A stretch of DNA of 25,118 bases, taken from positions 1 to 25,118 of the forward strand of contig JAISCU010000302.1 of the NCBI GenBank assembly GCA_031265345.1, read 5' to 3'. Position numbers and translations under genes: made by a program. Positions within the stretch are counted from its first letter, which is position 1; every line of letters begins with the position of its first letter. This stretch comes from Bifidobacteriaceae bacterium (GTDB taxonomy: Bacteria > Actinomycetota > Actinomycetes > Actinomycetales > WQXJ01). This document shows positions 15,840 through 24,140 of the stretch, piece by piece. The notes under the pieces are model-generated. The model had not been told where the DNA came from. It saw nothing but the letters and a program-made list of their open reading frames with translations, and ran no database searches.

Positions 15840-16883
15840 ATGACCAACAGTGCGCTTGCAGTCGAGTCCGCCGATCCGGGCGTGCCCAGCGCGGACCGAG
15901 CAAACCCGCCAGACCTCCCCCGCCGTCTCGGCTCCGCCCGCACCGGCGCAGCCGACCGAGTCTTCAAGTACGGAGCCCACGGCGCCGGGATCCTGGTGCT
16001 CGCGATCATGACCCTGGTGGGACTGTTCCTGGCGATCAGGGGCGCCCAAGCCATCAACCAAGCGGGCGGCCAGTTCTTGACCGAGCAGGACTGGGAGCCC
16101 AATTCGGGCCGGTTCGGGATCGCGGCGGTCCTGTTCGGCACCATCTCCATCGCCATCATCGCCATCGCGGTGGCTCTGCCACTGGCTATCGGCACCGCCA
16201 CCTACATCTCCGAGTACGCGCCCCCCGCCGTCAAATCGTTCCTGGTCGGAGTGGTCGATCTGATGGCCGCGATCCCCTCGGTGGTGTACGGGCTGTGGGG
16301 CATGTTCTGGCTCGAGGGCCAGCTGCTGCCGGTGTCCGAGTGGCTGGCCACGCACTTGGGCTGGATCCCGGTCTTCAAGGTGTCCAGGTTCGGCCCTGAG
16401 GACCCGCTGGCCACGCCGACCGTGTTCACGGCATCGGCGATGCTGGCCGGGTTGGTGGTGGCCATGATGGTGGCGCCGATCGCCTGTTCGGTCATGCGGG
16501 AAGTCTTCGCCCAAGCCCCCACCGGCGAACGCGAGGGCGCGCTGGCGTTGGGCGCGTCCAAATGGGGCATGATCCGGTCGGTGGTGTACCCGTTCGGCCG
16601 GGGCGGCATCATCGGCGGGACCATGCTCGGGCTGGGCCGCGCCTTGGGCGAGACCATCGCCGTCTACCTGGTCATCTCCCCCGTCTTCGTCATCAACTGG
16701 GAAGTGCTGTCGACCGGCACCAACTCGATCTCCTCGCTGATCGCGTTGCGCTACGGCGAGGCCTCGAACTTCGAGTTGTCCGCCCTGATGGCGGCCGGCC
16801 TGGCGCTGTTCGCGGTCACCATGGCGGTGAACTTCGGCGCCGGGGTCATCATCCAGCGCTCCCGTTCGGGTGAGTTGAGTTGA
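15840..16883 (+). CDS. pstC: Phosphate ABC transporter permease PstC
   Basis: One of two membrane subunits of the high-affinity phosphate importer. The 347-aa protein has a disordered head of about 40 residues, then a first membrane segment (about 48-67), an external stretch and about five further segments (about 95-123, 135-157, 198-220, 253-281 and 312-338). The coupling EAA loop REGALALGASKWGMIRSVVYP lies at about 231-251, and GRALGETIAVYLV (266-278) is a PstC mark. AGGG five bases upstream supports the ATG at 15840. The stop overlaps a possible TTG start of pstA. The PHO box upstream indicates PhoP control. Confidence 0.93.
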   Translation: MTNSALAVESADPGVPSADRANPPDLPRRLGSARTGAADRVFKYGAHGAGILVLAIMTLVGLFLAIRGAQAINQAGGQFLTEQDWEPNSGRFGIAAVLFGTISIAIIAIAVALPLAIGTATYISEYAPPAVKSFLVGVVDLMAAIPSVVYGLWGMFWLEGQLLPVSEWLATHLGWIPVFKVSRFGPEDPLATPTVFTASAMLAGLVVAMMVAPIACSVMREVFAQAPTGEREGALALGASKWGMIRSVVYPFGRGGIIGGTMLGLGRALGETIAVYLVISPVFVINWEVLSTGTNSISSLIALRYGEASNFELSALMAAGLALFAVTMAVNFGAGVIIQRSRSGELS

Positions 16884-16891
16884 GGCCGCCC

Positions 16892-18175
16892 GTGACGTCT
16901 CCGCTCCCCGCCACCACCGTGGACGATGCCGTGCGCCCGGCTCCCCGCACCTTCCTCCCCTCGCCTGACACGGGTTCGCGCCCGCCCGAGCAGCGCCGCA
17001 GCCTGGCCGGGGTCAGGCGCGAGGACGTGCTCCGCGTGGTCGGGGCGGCCTGCGCCGCCATCGCCACCACGGCTTGGCTGTTCACCCAGGTGGTGCCCGC
17101 GACCGGACCGTTGGCTTTCATGTTGACGGCCTACGCGCTGTTCCTGGGCTTCTTCGTGATCCTGATCAGTTTTGACGCCGACCGGGTCACCGTGTTCGAC
17201 CGGCTGGCCGGGGTCTTCATCCATTCGGCAGCGATCACCCTGTTCGCGGCCCTGGCCGTGGTGGTGGTATTCACGTTGGCGCGCGGCGCGGACGCGTTCA
17301 AGCACCCGAACTTCTGGACTCAGGACATGTCTCTGGCCGGTCCGCTCGACCCGCTGACGCTGGGCGGGATGGCCCATGGCGCGATCGGCACGCTCATCAT
17401 GATCGCCTTCGCCTTGGCCGTCTCGATTCCCCTGGGCCTGGCCTGCGCGGTCTTCCTGGCCGAGTTCCCCTCGCCTTTCGCCCGCCTGGTGCGAACCGTG
17501 GTCGAGGCCATGACCGCCCTCCCCTCCATCATTTGCGGCTTGTTCATATACGCGACGTACATACTGTTGTTCGGCTTCGACAAGTCCGCCTTCGCGGCCT
17601 CGCTGGCCATCACCATCATGATCCTGCCGATCATTGTGCGTTCGGCGGACGTGGTTCTGCGGCTGGTCCCGGCCACCCTCAAAGAGGCCTCGTTGGCGAC
17701 CGGCGCCAGCCATTGGCGCACCATCTGGCACGTTGTGCTGCCGACCAGCCGCTCCGGGCTGATGACGGCGGTGGTGCTGGGGACGGCGCGCGGAATCGGC
17801 GAAACCTCCCCCGTGCTGCTGACCGCCGGGTACACCACCTACTTCAATCTCAACCCGTTCTCCGGTCCCATGGTGTCCCTGCCGTTCGCCACTTTCACGC
17901 TCGTCAAGTCGCCCGAGCCGTCGCAGATAGCCCGCGGGTTCGGTGCGGCGGCGGTGCTGATGGTGATGGTGTTCGGGCTGTTCTGGCTGGCCCGGCTGAT
18001 GGGCGGCAAGGGCGCCGGGGTGCTCTCCGCTCGCGGCGACCGGCGGGCGCGGGCCTGGTCCGCCAGGGACGCCCAGCGTTTCGCGAACCGTCATTTGTCC
18101 GATGCCGTGGACCAGTTCGAGCGCTCCCTGGGCTCCCCGCCGCCTTCGTTCCCGCCAGAAAGGCCTGTCCCATGA
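16892..18175 (+). CDS. pstA: Phosphate ABC transporter permease PstA, extended form
   Basis: The second membrane subunit of the phosphate importer. At 427 aa it is much longer than usual (about 280-300). The extra parts are an N-terminal region of about 160 residues with three possible membrane segments (about 47-69, 74-94, 110-130) and a hydrophilic C-terminal tail of about 55 residues (from 373). The core has the EAA loop KEASLATGASHWRTIWHVVLP (264-284), ALPSIICGLF (209-218) and GTARGIGETSPVLLTAGYT (297-315), typical of PstA. I chose GTG 16892 because GAGG lies six bases upstream; TTG 16880 would overlap the pstC stop. The stop overlaps the next gene as ATGA. Confidence 0.92.
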   Translation: MTSPLPATTVDDAVRPAPRTFLPSPDTGSRPPEQRRSLAGVRREDVLRVVGAACAAIATTAWLFTQVVPATGPLAFMLTAYALFLGFFVILISFDADRVTVFDRLAGVFIHSAAITLFAALAVVVVFTLARGADAFKHPNFWTQDMSLAGPLDPLTLGGMAHGAIGTLIMIAFALAVSIPLGLACAVFLAEFPSPFARLVRTVVEAMTALPSIICGLFIYATYILLFGFDKSAFAASLAITIMILPIIVRSADVVLRLVPATLKEASLATGASHWRTIWHVVLPTSRSGLMTAVVLGTARGIGETSPVLLTAGYTTYFNLNPFSGPMVSLPFATFTLVKSPEPSQIARGFGAAAVLMVMVFGLFWLARLMGGKGAGVLSARGDRRARAWSARDAQRFANRHLSDAVDQFERSLGSPPPSFPPERPVP

Positions 18176-20055
18176 ACGCCTCGCGCCGCCATGTCCTCCG
18201 CCGCTCAAGGGGGAACCGCCGGCTCGACCCCAGACGCGGGCCGCATCGGTGGGCGGTGTCCGCGGTCGGCATCGTGCTCCTAATCTCTGGCGGGCTGGGG
18301 CTGGCGAGCCCGGCGCTGGCGGCGGGGTCGGTCCACGCGCCGATCACCGGATCGGGCTCGACCTGGTCTGCCAACGCGCTCCAACAGTGGATCACCAATG
18401 TCTGGGGCAACTACCGCTGGAAGATCACCTACTCCGAGTCCGGTTCGACCCAGGGGCGGAACGACTTCGCCAACGGCACGGCCGATTTCGGCGTCTCCGA
18501 GATCCCCTACGCGATCGCCAACTCGAACGAGGGCGACGCCCGTCCGAACCGGCGGTTCGCCTACATGCCGATCGTGGCGGGTGGCACGGCCTTCATGTAC
18601 AACCTGCAGATCGCGGGCAAGCGGGTCACCAACCTGCGGCTGTCCGGCGACGTGATCGCCAAGATATTCACTGGCGTGATCACCCGCTGGGACGATGCGG
18701 CGATCAAAGCCGACAATCCTGCCCTGGCGTTGCCAGCCCTGCCGATCGTGCCGGTGGTCAGGTCGGACGGGTCGGGCGCGACGGCCCAGGTGTCGATCTG
18801 GCTGCGCCAGGAGCACACCGCCGCCTGGGACGCCTACTGCGGCAAGGTGGGGCGCCCCATGGTGGCCGGGCACTGCGGGGTGACCTCGAACTATCCGGTC
18901 GTGGCGGGCTCCGGGTTCGTGTCGCGCTCGGGCTCGAACGGCGTGGCGGGGTACGTGGCCCAGTCCCACGCCGTCGGCGCGATCACGTTCGTGGAGTACT
19001 CGTACGCGCTCAACGCCGGTTTCCCGGTGGCCAAAGTGTTGAACCGGGCCGGCTACTACTCCGAGCCGACCGCTTCCAACGTGGCCGTCGCGCTGCTGGC
19101 GGCGCAGATCAACCAGGACCAGTCCTCGCCCGACTACCTCACCCAGGACCTGCGCGGCGTGTACACGAACGCCGACCCGCGGGCGTACCCGCTGTCGAGC
19201 TACTCGTACATCATCTTGCCGACCGCCCTGGAGTCGGGTTTCACCGAGGACAAGGGGTTGACCTTGGCCGACTTCGGGGCTTACTTCCTGTGCGAGGGCC
19301 AACAGCAGGCCGAGGCCCTGGGCTACAGCCCTTTGCCGGTCAACCTGGTGCTGGCCGGTCAGGCCCAGATCGAGAAAGTGCCCGGAGGCGACCCGGCCAT
19401 CAAGGGGATCAACCAGTGCCACAACCCGACCCTCGACCCGGCCGATCCGAACGGGAACGCGCTCGCCAAGAAAGCGCCCCTCCCGTCCGATTGCGACCGC
19501 AAGGGCGCTGCCCAATGCACCACCGGGACTGGCGGGGCCAAGGACCTCCCGCCCGATCAGACCGCCAACAGTTCCGATCCGGATGGTGCTTCTGGTGGTG
19601 ACAAGGGTTCCGGTGGCGGTGGCCGCGCGGCAGATGATGCCGCTGGCGCTGGCTCCGGGACTGGCGGCGACGCCGCCAACGGCGCCGGTTTGGATTTGGA
19701 CGAGGCCGCGCTCGCGGCCGACGCCGAAACGGTGGCAGCGGACGAAGAGCTCGCCGCCTTGGCGATGGCCGCCGCGAGCCCCCAATCCATTCCGGCGCCG
19801 ACTCATTCCATGGCTGCGCAATTGGCGATGTTCGGCGCTGGGCTGGCGGTGCTGGGGGCGGCGGTGTTGCCTCCGGTCTTGGGCAAGCGCGGGCGGCGCC
19901 GGAGCGGACTCGTGGGGCTGGCGACGAGCGGCGGCGGTGCTGGCGCGAGCGGCGGGGACGGGCGAGCGGCATCGTCCACCGAATCTGTACCCGTGAGCGG
20001 GCCGAAGCGTGTGAGCGCGTTCCGGCCGCCCACAAAGGAGATGGGAGCAGCATGA
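18172..20055 (+). CDS. pstS: PstS-like phosphate-binding protein with C-terminal membrane anchor
   Basis: An exported binding protein that should capture phosphate for PstCA. The 627-aa product has a long signal peptide (basic head, hydrophobic core 28-45, ALAAG cleavage near 50), then a PstS domain with GSGSTW (60-65), SGSTQGRNDF (90-99), TADFGVSEIPY (103-113), KIFTGVITRWDD (164-175) and SDGSGATAQV (198-207), the anion-binding serines being conserved. After about 400 there is a Gly/Ala/Asp-rich low-complexity linker, a membrane segment (about 550-571), KRGRRR and a cytoplasmic tail of about 55 residues. There is no lipobox cysteine after the signal, unlike most actinobacterial PstS. Overlap with pstA (ATGA) and the next gene (ATGA) shows tight coupling. 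Confidence 0.9.
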   Translation: MNASRRHVLRRSRGNRRLDPRRGPHRWAVSAVGIVLLISGGLGLASPALAAGSVHAPITGSGSTWSANALQQWITNVWGNYRWKITYSESGSTQGRNDFANGTADFGVSEIPYAIANSNEGDARPNRRFAYMPIVAGGTAFMYNLQIAGKRVTNLRLSGDVIAKIFTGVITRWDDAAIKADNPALALPALPIVPVVRSDGSGATAQVSIWLRQEHTAAWDAYCGKVGRPMVAGHCGVTSNYPVVAGSGFVSRSGSNGVAGYVAQSHAVGAITFVEYSYALNAGFPVAKVLNRAGYYSEPTASNVAVALLAAQINQDQSSPDYLTQDLRGVYTNADPRAYPLSSYSYIILPTALESGFTEDKGLTLADFGAYFLCEGQQQAEALGYSPLPVNLVLAGQAQIEKVPGGDPAIKGINQCHNPTLDPADPNGNALAKKAPLPSDCDRKGAAQCTTGTGGAKDLPPDQTANSSDPDGASGGDKGSGGGGRAADDAAGAGSGTGGDAANGAGLDLDEAALAADAETVAADEELAALAMAAASPQSIPAPTHSMAAQLAMFGAGLAVLGAAVLPPVLGKRGRRRSGLVGLATSGGGAGASGGDGRAASSTESVPVSGPKRVSAFRPPTKEMGAA

Positions 20056-22829
20056 ACATGCATGGTGGGGGCCGGTGCGGCGCCAGGACTGGGGGCCGGG
20101 CGGTGATGGTCGCCGGACTGGCGGTGGTGCTCGGCTCCGGGGCGGGGCTGGCGGTCGTGCCGGGGTCAAAGGCCACCGCCGCCGAGGATTCGGCCGTGAC
20201 GGTGGTGTGGGCTGGGGGCAACGGGCCTGAGCTGCAGCAATACCAGCCGGCGCGGGACCCGGCCTCCGTTCACTATGAGGACTTCGCCGATGTGCGGGTG
20301 ACGGTGGCGCGGACGCGGGACCTGGGAGACGAAGTGGTCGGCGTCACCGTCGCCGGGATGCCCGGCGCGACCCGCCAGCTAGCTCAGCACAGCGGCGCCA
20401 TCGCCGAGTTCGGGGCCAACTTCGTTCAAGCCATGCAATGCTGGGGCGACCCGGCCGACCCGGAGTTCTACAAGAACTGCCAATGGGGCGCTTGGGGGAT
20501 CGGAACGGCAATTGCCGCCACTCCGTCACTCGCTCTCGGCGGTGTTCTGCGGGCCGGTCACCAGGGTGAAGACGTGCCTTTCAGGGCGGTGAGCGGCCAC
20601 GAGTATTCATCCGTGGTGACCACGGACCTCGGAGTCAGCACGGCCGAGTGGTTGCAGGTGTTCAACCGCCAGACGACCAACGAGCGCACGGAACTGGTCG
20701 ATTCCACAGGCAAGTCGGAATTCTTGTTCGAGGTCCAATCGAACGACACGCAGCCCTATTTGGGCTGTGGCGACGAGAGCTCGGCCACGGGCACGCGTTG
20801 CTGGCTGGTGGTGGTGCCGCGCGGGATGCACGTCACCGAATCCAACGCCGGCTGCCCGATCGTCACCGACTTCGAGATCCACCCGGAGAACGAGCCGATG
20901 CTGCAGCAGCAGTCGCCGGTCAATCCGCATTGCGACTATTGGGCCAACCGGATCGTGGTGCCGCTAGACTTCCAACCGACCGGCCCGGCCTGCCCGTCCG
21001 GCTCTGTCGAACGACTGGTCGCGGGCAGCGAAGCCGTCCAATCGGGTTTCTCTTCCTGGCAGGCGGGGATGTGCCAATCCTCCGGGATCGCCTATTCCCT
21101 CACCACCGCCGCGGACCGGGCCGTGCGCGGGCAATTGCTGACCGGACAAGCCGGAATGGCGATCACTTCGCGGCCCTTGGTGGGCGACTATCTGCCGGAG
21201 GGTTACGACCCTGACCAGTTAGCCGCGAGCGAGATCGTGTACGCACCCGTCGCCGTCTCCGGGGTCGTGATAGCTTTCCTGGCCAACGCCGAGGGGAACC
21301 GTGAGGCGGAATTGCGGCTCAGCCCCAGGCTCCTCGCAAAGATGGTCACGCACTCCTACAAACGGGACCAAGCGCTATCCAATTACAACGCCGTCATGGA
21401 CGAGGCGTCCGAGTCCTGGGGCACAATTCCGTTGGCGCTGACCAACGACCCGGAGTTTCAGGCCCTCAACCCCGGCACCTTCGCTCCCGTGGCGGGGGTG
21501 CTCATCATGACCGGCCCCAACTCGGCTGACGGCATCGCGCAATTCTGGGCCTACCTTCAGGCGGACGATGCCGCCCGCGCGTTCTTGGGCGGTTACCCGG
21601 ACAACATCCTTCCTGGCGACGAGGGCAACTCTGGCATGACTCTGAATCCGTATTACCTGCCCAAGGGGCATGGCGGCGCCCAAGTGCCGGAACTGTACGA
21701 GGGCGAGGCCCGGAACCCCAGCACCGGGACGATGACGCCGACCATGCTCCCAGCCCGCGATGAGGCCGGCGCCATCAAGATGCGTTCGGTGGGGTTGGCC
21801 CATGACGACGGATCGCCCATGTGCCTATGCGACACGGCGCTCGACACCTTCCCCAAAGCCGACGAGACGCTCAATCCGCCCCAATTGACGAGTGCCAACC
21901 AGTACCGCTACGACATCTTGCAATCCCGCCCCTACGCGGAAGACGCCACGGCGGCGGCCCAGATGGTCTTCCGGGCCGACAACGGGTCGAAAACTTCCTG
22001 GGACACCACGGCATTCACCGGTCTCACACCAGGCGCCTACGTGTCGAACGGCATGAGTCGTCAAACCAACGTGCTACTGACCGGCTACACCGATGCCGCC
22101 AACGCCGCCGCCTATGGCTTGGCGACAGCCTCCCTCCAGGCGCCGAACGCGCCCGGCGTGTTTGTCAACGCCGACCATGCCGCCCTCACCTCGGCGCTTT
22201 GGGCGCAGACTCCGACCGAAGTCGCGGACGTGACCGTCACCGATCCGGCGTCGTTGCCGAACGATGCCTATCCGCTGACTTCGATCCTCTACGCTGCCGT
22301 CAACCTTGGCGCGACCGACGCCGCCGCCCGCGAGCAGTACGCCGACCTGATCGAATTCGCCATCTCCGACGGCCAAGTTCCTGGACACTCCATCGGCCAG
22401 TTGCCGGACGGCTATGCGCCTCTGACGGACGGCCTGCGTGCGCAGGCGCTCCGCGCCGTCCAGGCTATTCACGACTACGACCCCGGCGAGGAAGGCCCCG
22501 CGCCTGTTCCGACGCCGACCGCGTCACCTTCGACCGGTAGCGCAAGCGGCACGCGACCCGTGGGCTCTGCGGCCAACGCACCCGGCAACACTGGGGGGCC
22601 TAGTGCGTTTGGTGACGGCGCGGTCCCGCCAGCCGATCCCGTCGACGACGAAGCGTTGACGCCCGACGAGCCCGCCACCGGCTACACCCAGACCCAGGCC
22701 ATCGAGGCCGCCGCGACCGCTGGTGGACAGCCACCCGCACGCGCGGCCCTCGGTGCGGCCCTGGTCGTAGGCCTGGTCGGGATCGTGGCCGGACCCCTTC
22801 TGCTGCGACGCCGGAAGGTCAGGCCATGA
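20052..22829 (+). CDS. Large exported, membrane-anchored protein with binding-protein-like segments, 925 aa
   Basis: The protein has a signal peptide (core about 17-36, cleavage near ATAA at 41-44), a long extracytoplasmic body and a C-terminal membrane segment (about 897-918) ending RRRKVRP, so it is anchored facing out. The middle (roughly 325-550) resembles a PstS-like fold: AVQSGFSSWQAGMCQSSG, then GQAGMAITSRPLVGDYLPEG, a repeat-rich loop and NYNAVMDEASESWGTIPLAL. The N-terminal part (45-320) is rich in cysteine pairs. A Pro/Thr/Ser/Gly-rich linker lies before the anchor. It overlaps the pstS stop by four bases, so it is made with PstS. I cannot name a family; a partner binding or scaffold protein of the phosphate system is an inference. 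Confidence 0.8.
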   Translation: MNMHGGGRCGARTGGRAVMVAGLAVVLGSGAGLAVVPGSKATAAEDSAVTVVWAGGNGPELQQYQPARDPASVHYEDFADVRVTVARTRDLGDEVVGVTVAGMPGATRQLAQHSGAIAEFGANFVQAMQCWGDPADPEFYKNCQWGAWGIGTAIAATPSLALGGVLRAGHQGEDVPFRAVSGHEYSSVVTTDLGVSTAEWLQVFNRQTTNERTELVDSTGKSEFLFEVQSNDTQPYLGCGDESSATGTRCWLVVVPRGMHVTESNAGCPIVTDFEIHPENEPMLQQQSPVNPHCDYWANRIVVPLDFQPTGPACPSGSVERLVAGSEAVQSGFSSWQAGMCQSSGIAYSLTTAADRAVRGQLLTGQAGMAITSRPLVGDYLPEGYDPDQLAASEIVYAPVAVSGVVIAFLANAEGNREAELRLSPRLLAKMVTHSYKRDQALSNYNAVMDEASESWGTIPLALTNDPEFQALNPGTFAPVAGVLIMTGPNSADGIAQFWAYLQADDAARAFLGGYPDNILPGDEGNSGMTLNPYYLPKGHGGAQVPELYEGEARNPSTGTMTPTMLPARDEAGAIKMRSVGLAHDDGSPMCLCDTALDTFPKADETLNPPQLTSANQYRYDILQSRPYAEDATAAAQMVFRADNGSKTSWDTTAFTGLTPGAYVSNGMSRQTNVLLTGYTDAANAAAYGLATASLQAPNAPGVFVNADHAALTSALWAQTPTEVADVTVTDPASLPNDAYPLTSILYAAVNLGATDAAAREQYADLIEFAISDGQVPGHSIGQLPDGYAPLTDGLRAQALRAVQAIHDYDPGEEGPAPVPTPTASPSTGSASGTRPVGSAANAPGNTGGPSAFGDGAVPPADPVDDEALTPDEPATGYTQTQAIEAAATAGGQPPARAALGAALVVGLVGIVAGPLLLRRRKVRP

Positions 22830-22851
22830 CCGCTCCGCGCCCAGCTTTGAT

Positions 22852-22890
22852 CTTTCCCGTCGACCGGTCACGAGCCGACCGATGGGAAAG
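22852..22890. terminator. Hairpin between the pst operon and the next binding-protein gene
   Basis: CTTTCCC (22852-22858) pairs with GGGAAAG (22884-22890), with CGGTC/GACCG inside. No T-run follows, so it may attenuate or process the transcript rather than end it fully. Confidence 0.4.
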
Positions 22891-22992
22891 CCCCCACTCC
22901 GCTTGTCCGTGGAAGACATCAGCGCGGGGTAGGGGCCCATGCGGCCACCCATCCGGGTGCCCGTAGATCATCAACCTTACACAGGAGATGAG

Positions 22993-24051
22993 ATGTTTAG
23001 GAATGCAACGCGCGCCGTTGGCGCACTTGCAGCGGCGGCTGCCGCAGTGGCCCTCGCGGCCACACCGGCCCTGGCCGATCCGAGCGGGTACCGGTCGTTG
23101 ACCGGCACCGGCAGCGACACCACCCAGTATGTGATGGGCGGCCTCGCGGATGTGATCGGCGGCGGGACCGTCATCGGGTCGTATGACGCGATCGGATCGA
23201 CCACGATCCAGACGCGCTCGGGCGGCCCAACGTTCGCGCGGCCCAACGGTTCCGGGAACGGCGTCAGGGCGTTGACCGCCTCGATCAACCCGACCGGTGG
23301 CTACACCTATTCCAACGGATCGGGTGGCCAAGTGGCCATCAATGGTCAGTTGGACTTCGCCCGGTCCTCCAGCGGCCCGTCGGCAGCGGGCACGGACCTG
23401 ACCTATATCCCATTCGCGCGGGACGCAGTCAGCTATGCCTACTCGAACTGGGGGACGGCTTCGGCGCCTTCGTACTTGACAGTCGCCGAACTGGCTGCCA
23501 TCTACCGGGGCACATTGACCACCTTCAGGAGCGCGGATGGTGTGACTCGCGAATACTTGCCACGTCTGCCTCAGACAGGCTCCGGCACCCGGCAGTTCTT
23601 CTTGCAGCAGATCGGCGTTTCTGAGGCCGAAGTCCACTGGATCACCGGCTTGGTGCAAGAGAACGACGGGTCGGAGATCGACTCAATCGGTGAAATCGTG
23701 CCGTTCTCGGTAGCATCTTGGGTCGCTCAAAACAACAACGTTGTCCCGAACACTGTCGTGGACAACGATGTCGTCCTCGGCGCTATTGACGATGACTACT
23801 GGGGAGTGGTGGCACCCGTCTGGCACGGGAAGCTCAACTCGGTGTTCCCAATCAATCGCCTGGTCTACAACGTGGTTCAGACGTCACGCCTTAGTGGCAC
23901 ATCGCCGGCCGACCTGTTGTTGCAGCAGACCTTCGCCGGTAGCGGCTCGTCGGTCTGCCAGAACGCCTCGGTCATCAACCAGTACGGCTTCGGCACCATC
24001 GCCAATTGCGGCAACACCACCACCTACAAGAGCGGATACGTGGCGCCATGA
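22993..24051 (+). CDS. Secreted PstS-like substrate-binding protein
   Basis: A 352-aa exported protein with a clean signal peptide (cleavage after ALA, residue 28) and no lipobox or C-terminal anchor. The PstS-like fold is visible in LTGTGSDTTQYVMGGLADVI (36-55), then IGSYDAIGSTTIQTRSG, ARPNGSGNGVRAL, DFARSSSGPS and TYIPFARDAVSYA, then LPQTGSGTRQFFLQQIG and IVPFSVASWVAQNN. These blocks match a secreted actinobacterial PBP family usually annotated as phosphate-binding. AGGAG five bases upstream supports ATG 22993 over the longer frame. It lies 163 bp after the anchored proteins, a third binding protein for the locus. Being free, it may be released or held by other surface parts; the ligand is inferred. 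Confidence 0.88.
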   Translation: MFRNATRAVGALAAAAAAVALAATPALADPSGYRSLTGTGSDTTQYVMGGLADVIGGGTVIGSYDAIGSTTIQTRSGGPTFARPNGSGNGVRALTASINPTGGYTYSNGSGGQVAINGQLDFARSSSGPSAAGTDLTYIPFARDAVSYAYSNWGTASAPSYLTVAELAAIYRGTLTTFRSADGVTREYLPRLPQTGSGTRQFFLQQIGVSEAEVHWITGLVQENDGSEIDSIGEIVPFSVASWVAQNNNVVPNTVVDNDVVLGAIDDDYWGVVAPVWHGKLNSVFPINRLVYNVVQTSRLSGTSPADLLLQQTFAGSGSSVCQNASVINQYGFGTIANCGNTTTYKSGYVAP

Positions 24052-24140
24052 GGAACACAACTGGCCGGACCGCACTGTCAAATCCATCGCACAACGAACC
24101 AAATCAAGCTACCTACAAGACCTACAAGGGAGATTTCAAC

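Noticed and set aside
17533..18171. Open frame extending pstS 213 codons upstream
   Set aside because: It is the other frame of pstA; the signal peptide and the ATGA overlap fix the pstS start at 18172.
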